Shown here piece by piece: positions 6,555 to 7,652 of a stretch of DNA of 7,652 nucleotides (position 1 is its first letter; each line of letters starts with the position of its first letter). A program made the translations under genes and the position numbers. The stretch lies in contig WLME01000052.1 of assembly GCA_009700365.1 (NCBI GenBank), positions 1 through 7,652 of the forward strand. Reading direction: 5' to 3'. The notes beneath the pieces are model-generated. The model ran no database searches and was not told the origin of the DNA. It saw nothing but the letters and a program-made list of their open reading frames with translations. This stretch comes from Actinomycetota bacterium (GTDB taxonomy: Bacteria > Actinomycetota > Actinomycetes > Nanopelagicales > Nanopelagicaceae).

Positions 6555-7652
6555 TGAAACGAGTTGCAGTACTACTCATCGTTTTACTGGGTATAACAGC
6601 ATCTGCAGATGCTGCTCCAAAGACAATTTCAGTTAAAAAACTTCTCGTTGTAGCACCTGCACCAGGTGCCGAAGGCCTTGTTATCTCAGGGAAAACACTT
6701 GTTACTTATTCAAATACAAGTGGAATCAATTCAAATGTTGTGGTTACAGGGCTCGATTCAAATGGAGCCACGTTGTGGCAGAAAACGATCGATTCTGGGG
6801 CAGATGAGATTGCTCTAGCAGCTTCAGTAGATAGCAATGGAGATATCTGGCTTGCCGGAGACTCTGCGGCGCTCACGCCCTCGGATACCGCAACGACTCA
6901 ATTGCCACCTGATAATCCAGATGGAGTGATAGTCGAACCGCAAAGCAGTATTAGAAACGATATGAATCAATTAACTGTCTGGAAAGTTTCTCCAATCGGA
7001 GAATTGATTGCGACGTACACGCTGACCCAAAAAACTCCTCCGTTAGTAAATGCAATCTCGATCAACGCAAGTGGAGCATCAATCGTTGGCCAGATTGCAG
7101 ATAAGCCCTATGTGATCTCCGTTTCTGCGACTGGAACCTTCGGAAAATTGATAAATGTCGGTACATCCAAGACTCAGCTCAACGCCGTTATCCGCAATAG
7201 CGATGGAAGCGCAAGCGTCTTTGGTAGCAGTTCAGAGACACTCGGCGGTAAGAAGAATGCTGGGATTCGCGACGGAGTCTTACTGAAAATAAATAAGGCT
7301 GGTGCCATTACATCCGTTGTACGTAGTTCTGCATCGAAGGCGGTTAGATCTTGGAACTCATCTGACCCGTCACTAGTACTTACTGGATCAATCAAGACAG
7401 GGAAAAAAAATGAGAGCGCATTTACAAAATTCACATCCGCTTTTGTACCAAGTTGGACGATTCGAATTCCTTCAAATGGAATCTCGTTAGTTACTTCTGC
7501 TGGAGGGATCACGTACGGGGTTATGGGTTCAAATACGGTAATTCCTGGAATTAGCGGTTGGAAGCCGACTTCGACGCAGTTATTACTGCTTATTCTTGAT
7601 GGCAAAGGTTTAGTCACCAGTGCATACGGTGCAACCGAACTTTCGTTTCCGA
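6554..7652 (+). CDS. Exported beta-propeller-like repeat protein (3' partial)
   Basis: The frame stays open from the ATG at 6554 to the window end, giving 366 residues with the C-terminus missing. An N-terminal signal peptide is clear: MKR, a hydrophobic core (V4-A16), then ASADA, giving likely cleavage after A20. The mature part has no cysteine, many Ser/Thr/Gly/Asn residues and repeated units of roughly 40-55 residues. These start near residues 60, 140, 185, 240, 288 and 343. Each has a hydrophobic strand, a turn such as DSNG, SPIG, SATG or NKAG, and in most cases a second turn before a strand ending in Gly. SVDSNGDIWLAG (91-102) and DGVLLKINKAG (240-250) resemble SBBP-type propeller blades. 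A proline- and acid-rich loop (about 105-138) splits the first two units. Ligand and function are unknown. The start overlaps the proC stop (TAATG), and GGAGAG 11 nt upstream could serve as a weak ribosome site. Confidence 0.85.
   Translation, partial: MKRVAVLLIVLLGITASADAAPKTISVKKLLVVAPAPGAEGLVISGKTLVTYSNTSGINSNVVVTGLDSNGATLWQKTIDSGADEIALAASVDSNGDIWLAGDSAALTPSDTATTQLPPDNPDGVIVEPQSSIRNDMNQLTVWKVSPIGELIATYTLTQKTPPLVNAISINASGASIVGQIADKPYVISVSATGTFGKLINVGTSKTQLNAVIRNSDGSASVFGSSSETLGGKKNAGIRDGVLLKINKAGAITSVVRSSASKAVRSWNSSDPSLVLTGSIKTGKKNESAFTKFTSAFVPSWTIRIPSNGISLVTSAGGITYGVMGSNTVIPGISGWKPTSTQLLLLILDGKGLVTSAYGATELSFP

Noticed and set aside
7174..7617. A 147-residue open frame on the minus strand
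   Set aside because: It lies wholly inside the plus-strand exported-protein frame, which is open from 6554 to the window end, has a signal peptide and periodic blade-like units, and continues the proC transcript. The minus frame shows no motif.

Overview
The window reads as a compact chromosomal segment from a streamlined actinobacterium of moderate GC content. The ClpC protein is clearly of the actinobacterial ClpC1 type. RadA, MutY and ClpC also lie near one another in classical Actinobacteria such as Mycobacterium. The base composition, however, is visibly more AT-rich than in typical high-GC Actinobacteria, and the genes are almost touching. Together this fits a free-living freshwater lineage such as acI/Nanopelagicales. 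That placement is inference from gene content and style, not from a marker search.

Layout: positions 1-2112 carry all but the N-terminal domain of clpC on the plus strand, and the gene begins before the window. From 5723 back to 2102 runs a tightly packed minus-strand series of four genes. In transcription order these are a ten-cysteine protein of unknown function (5723-4914), radA (4887-3520), mutY (3520-2675) and a small polytopic membrane protein resembling the DedA/VTT family (2665-2102). The last of these ends inside the clpC stop region, an 11-bp tail-to-tail overlap. Thirty base pairs upstream of the ten-cysteine gene, proC (5754-6554) runs the opposite way on the plus strand. It overlaps by one base a secreted beta-propeller-like protein (6554 to beyond the window end at 7652).

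Functions: the minus-strand unit has a genome-maintenance core, RadA for recombination-intermediate processing and MutY for adenine removal opposite 8-oxoguanine. Two less well understood proteins flank it. ClpC is the AAA+ unfoldase of the Clp protease. ProC makes proline. The secreted protein is of unknown function and may simply share proC's transcript.

The most notable features are regulatory. The starts of the ten-cysteine gene, radA and proC each have a TANNNT -10 hexamer placed 6-8 nt before the ATG and no Shine-Dalgarno sequence, which is the signature of leaderless transcription. The 30-bp divergent gap is almost entirely two back-to-back -10 elements around an 8-bp palindrome. The disA gene that usually follows radA in Actinobacteria is absent from this spot. 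No RNA genes, CRISPR arrays, insertion sequences or phage genes were seen, and no stretch over 300 bp lacks a gene. I found no convincing evidence of a wholly new multi-gene system. The best unexplained items are the ten-cysteine protein, the propeller-like exported protein and the symmetric bidirectional promoter.
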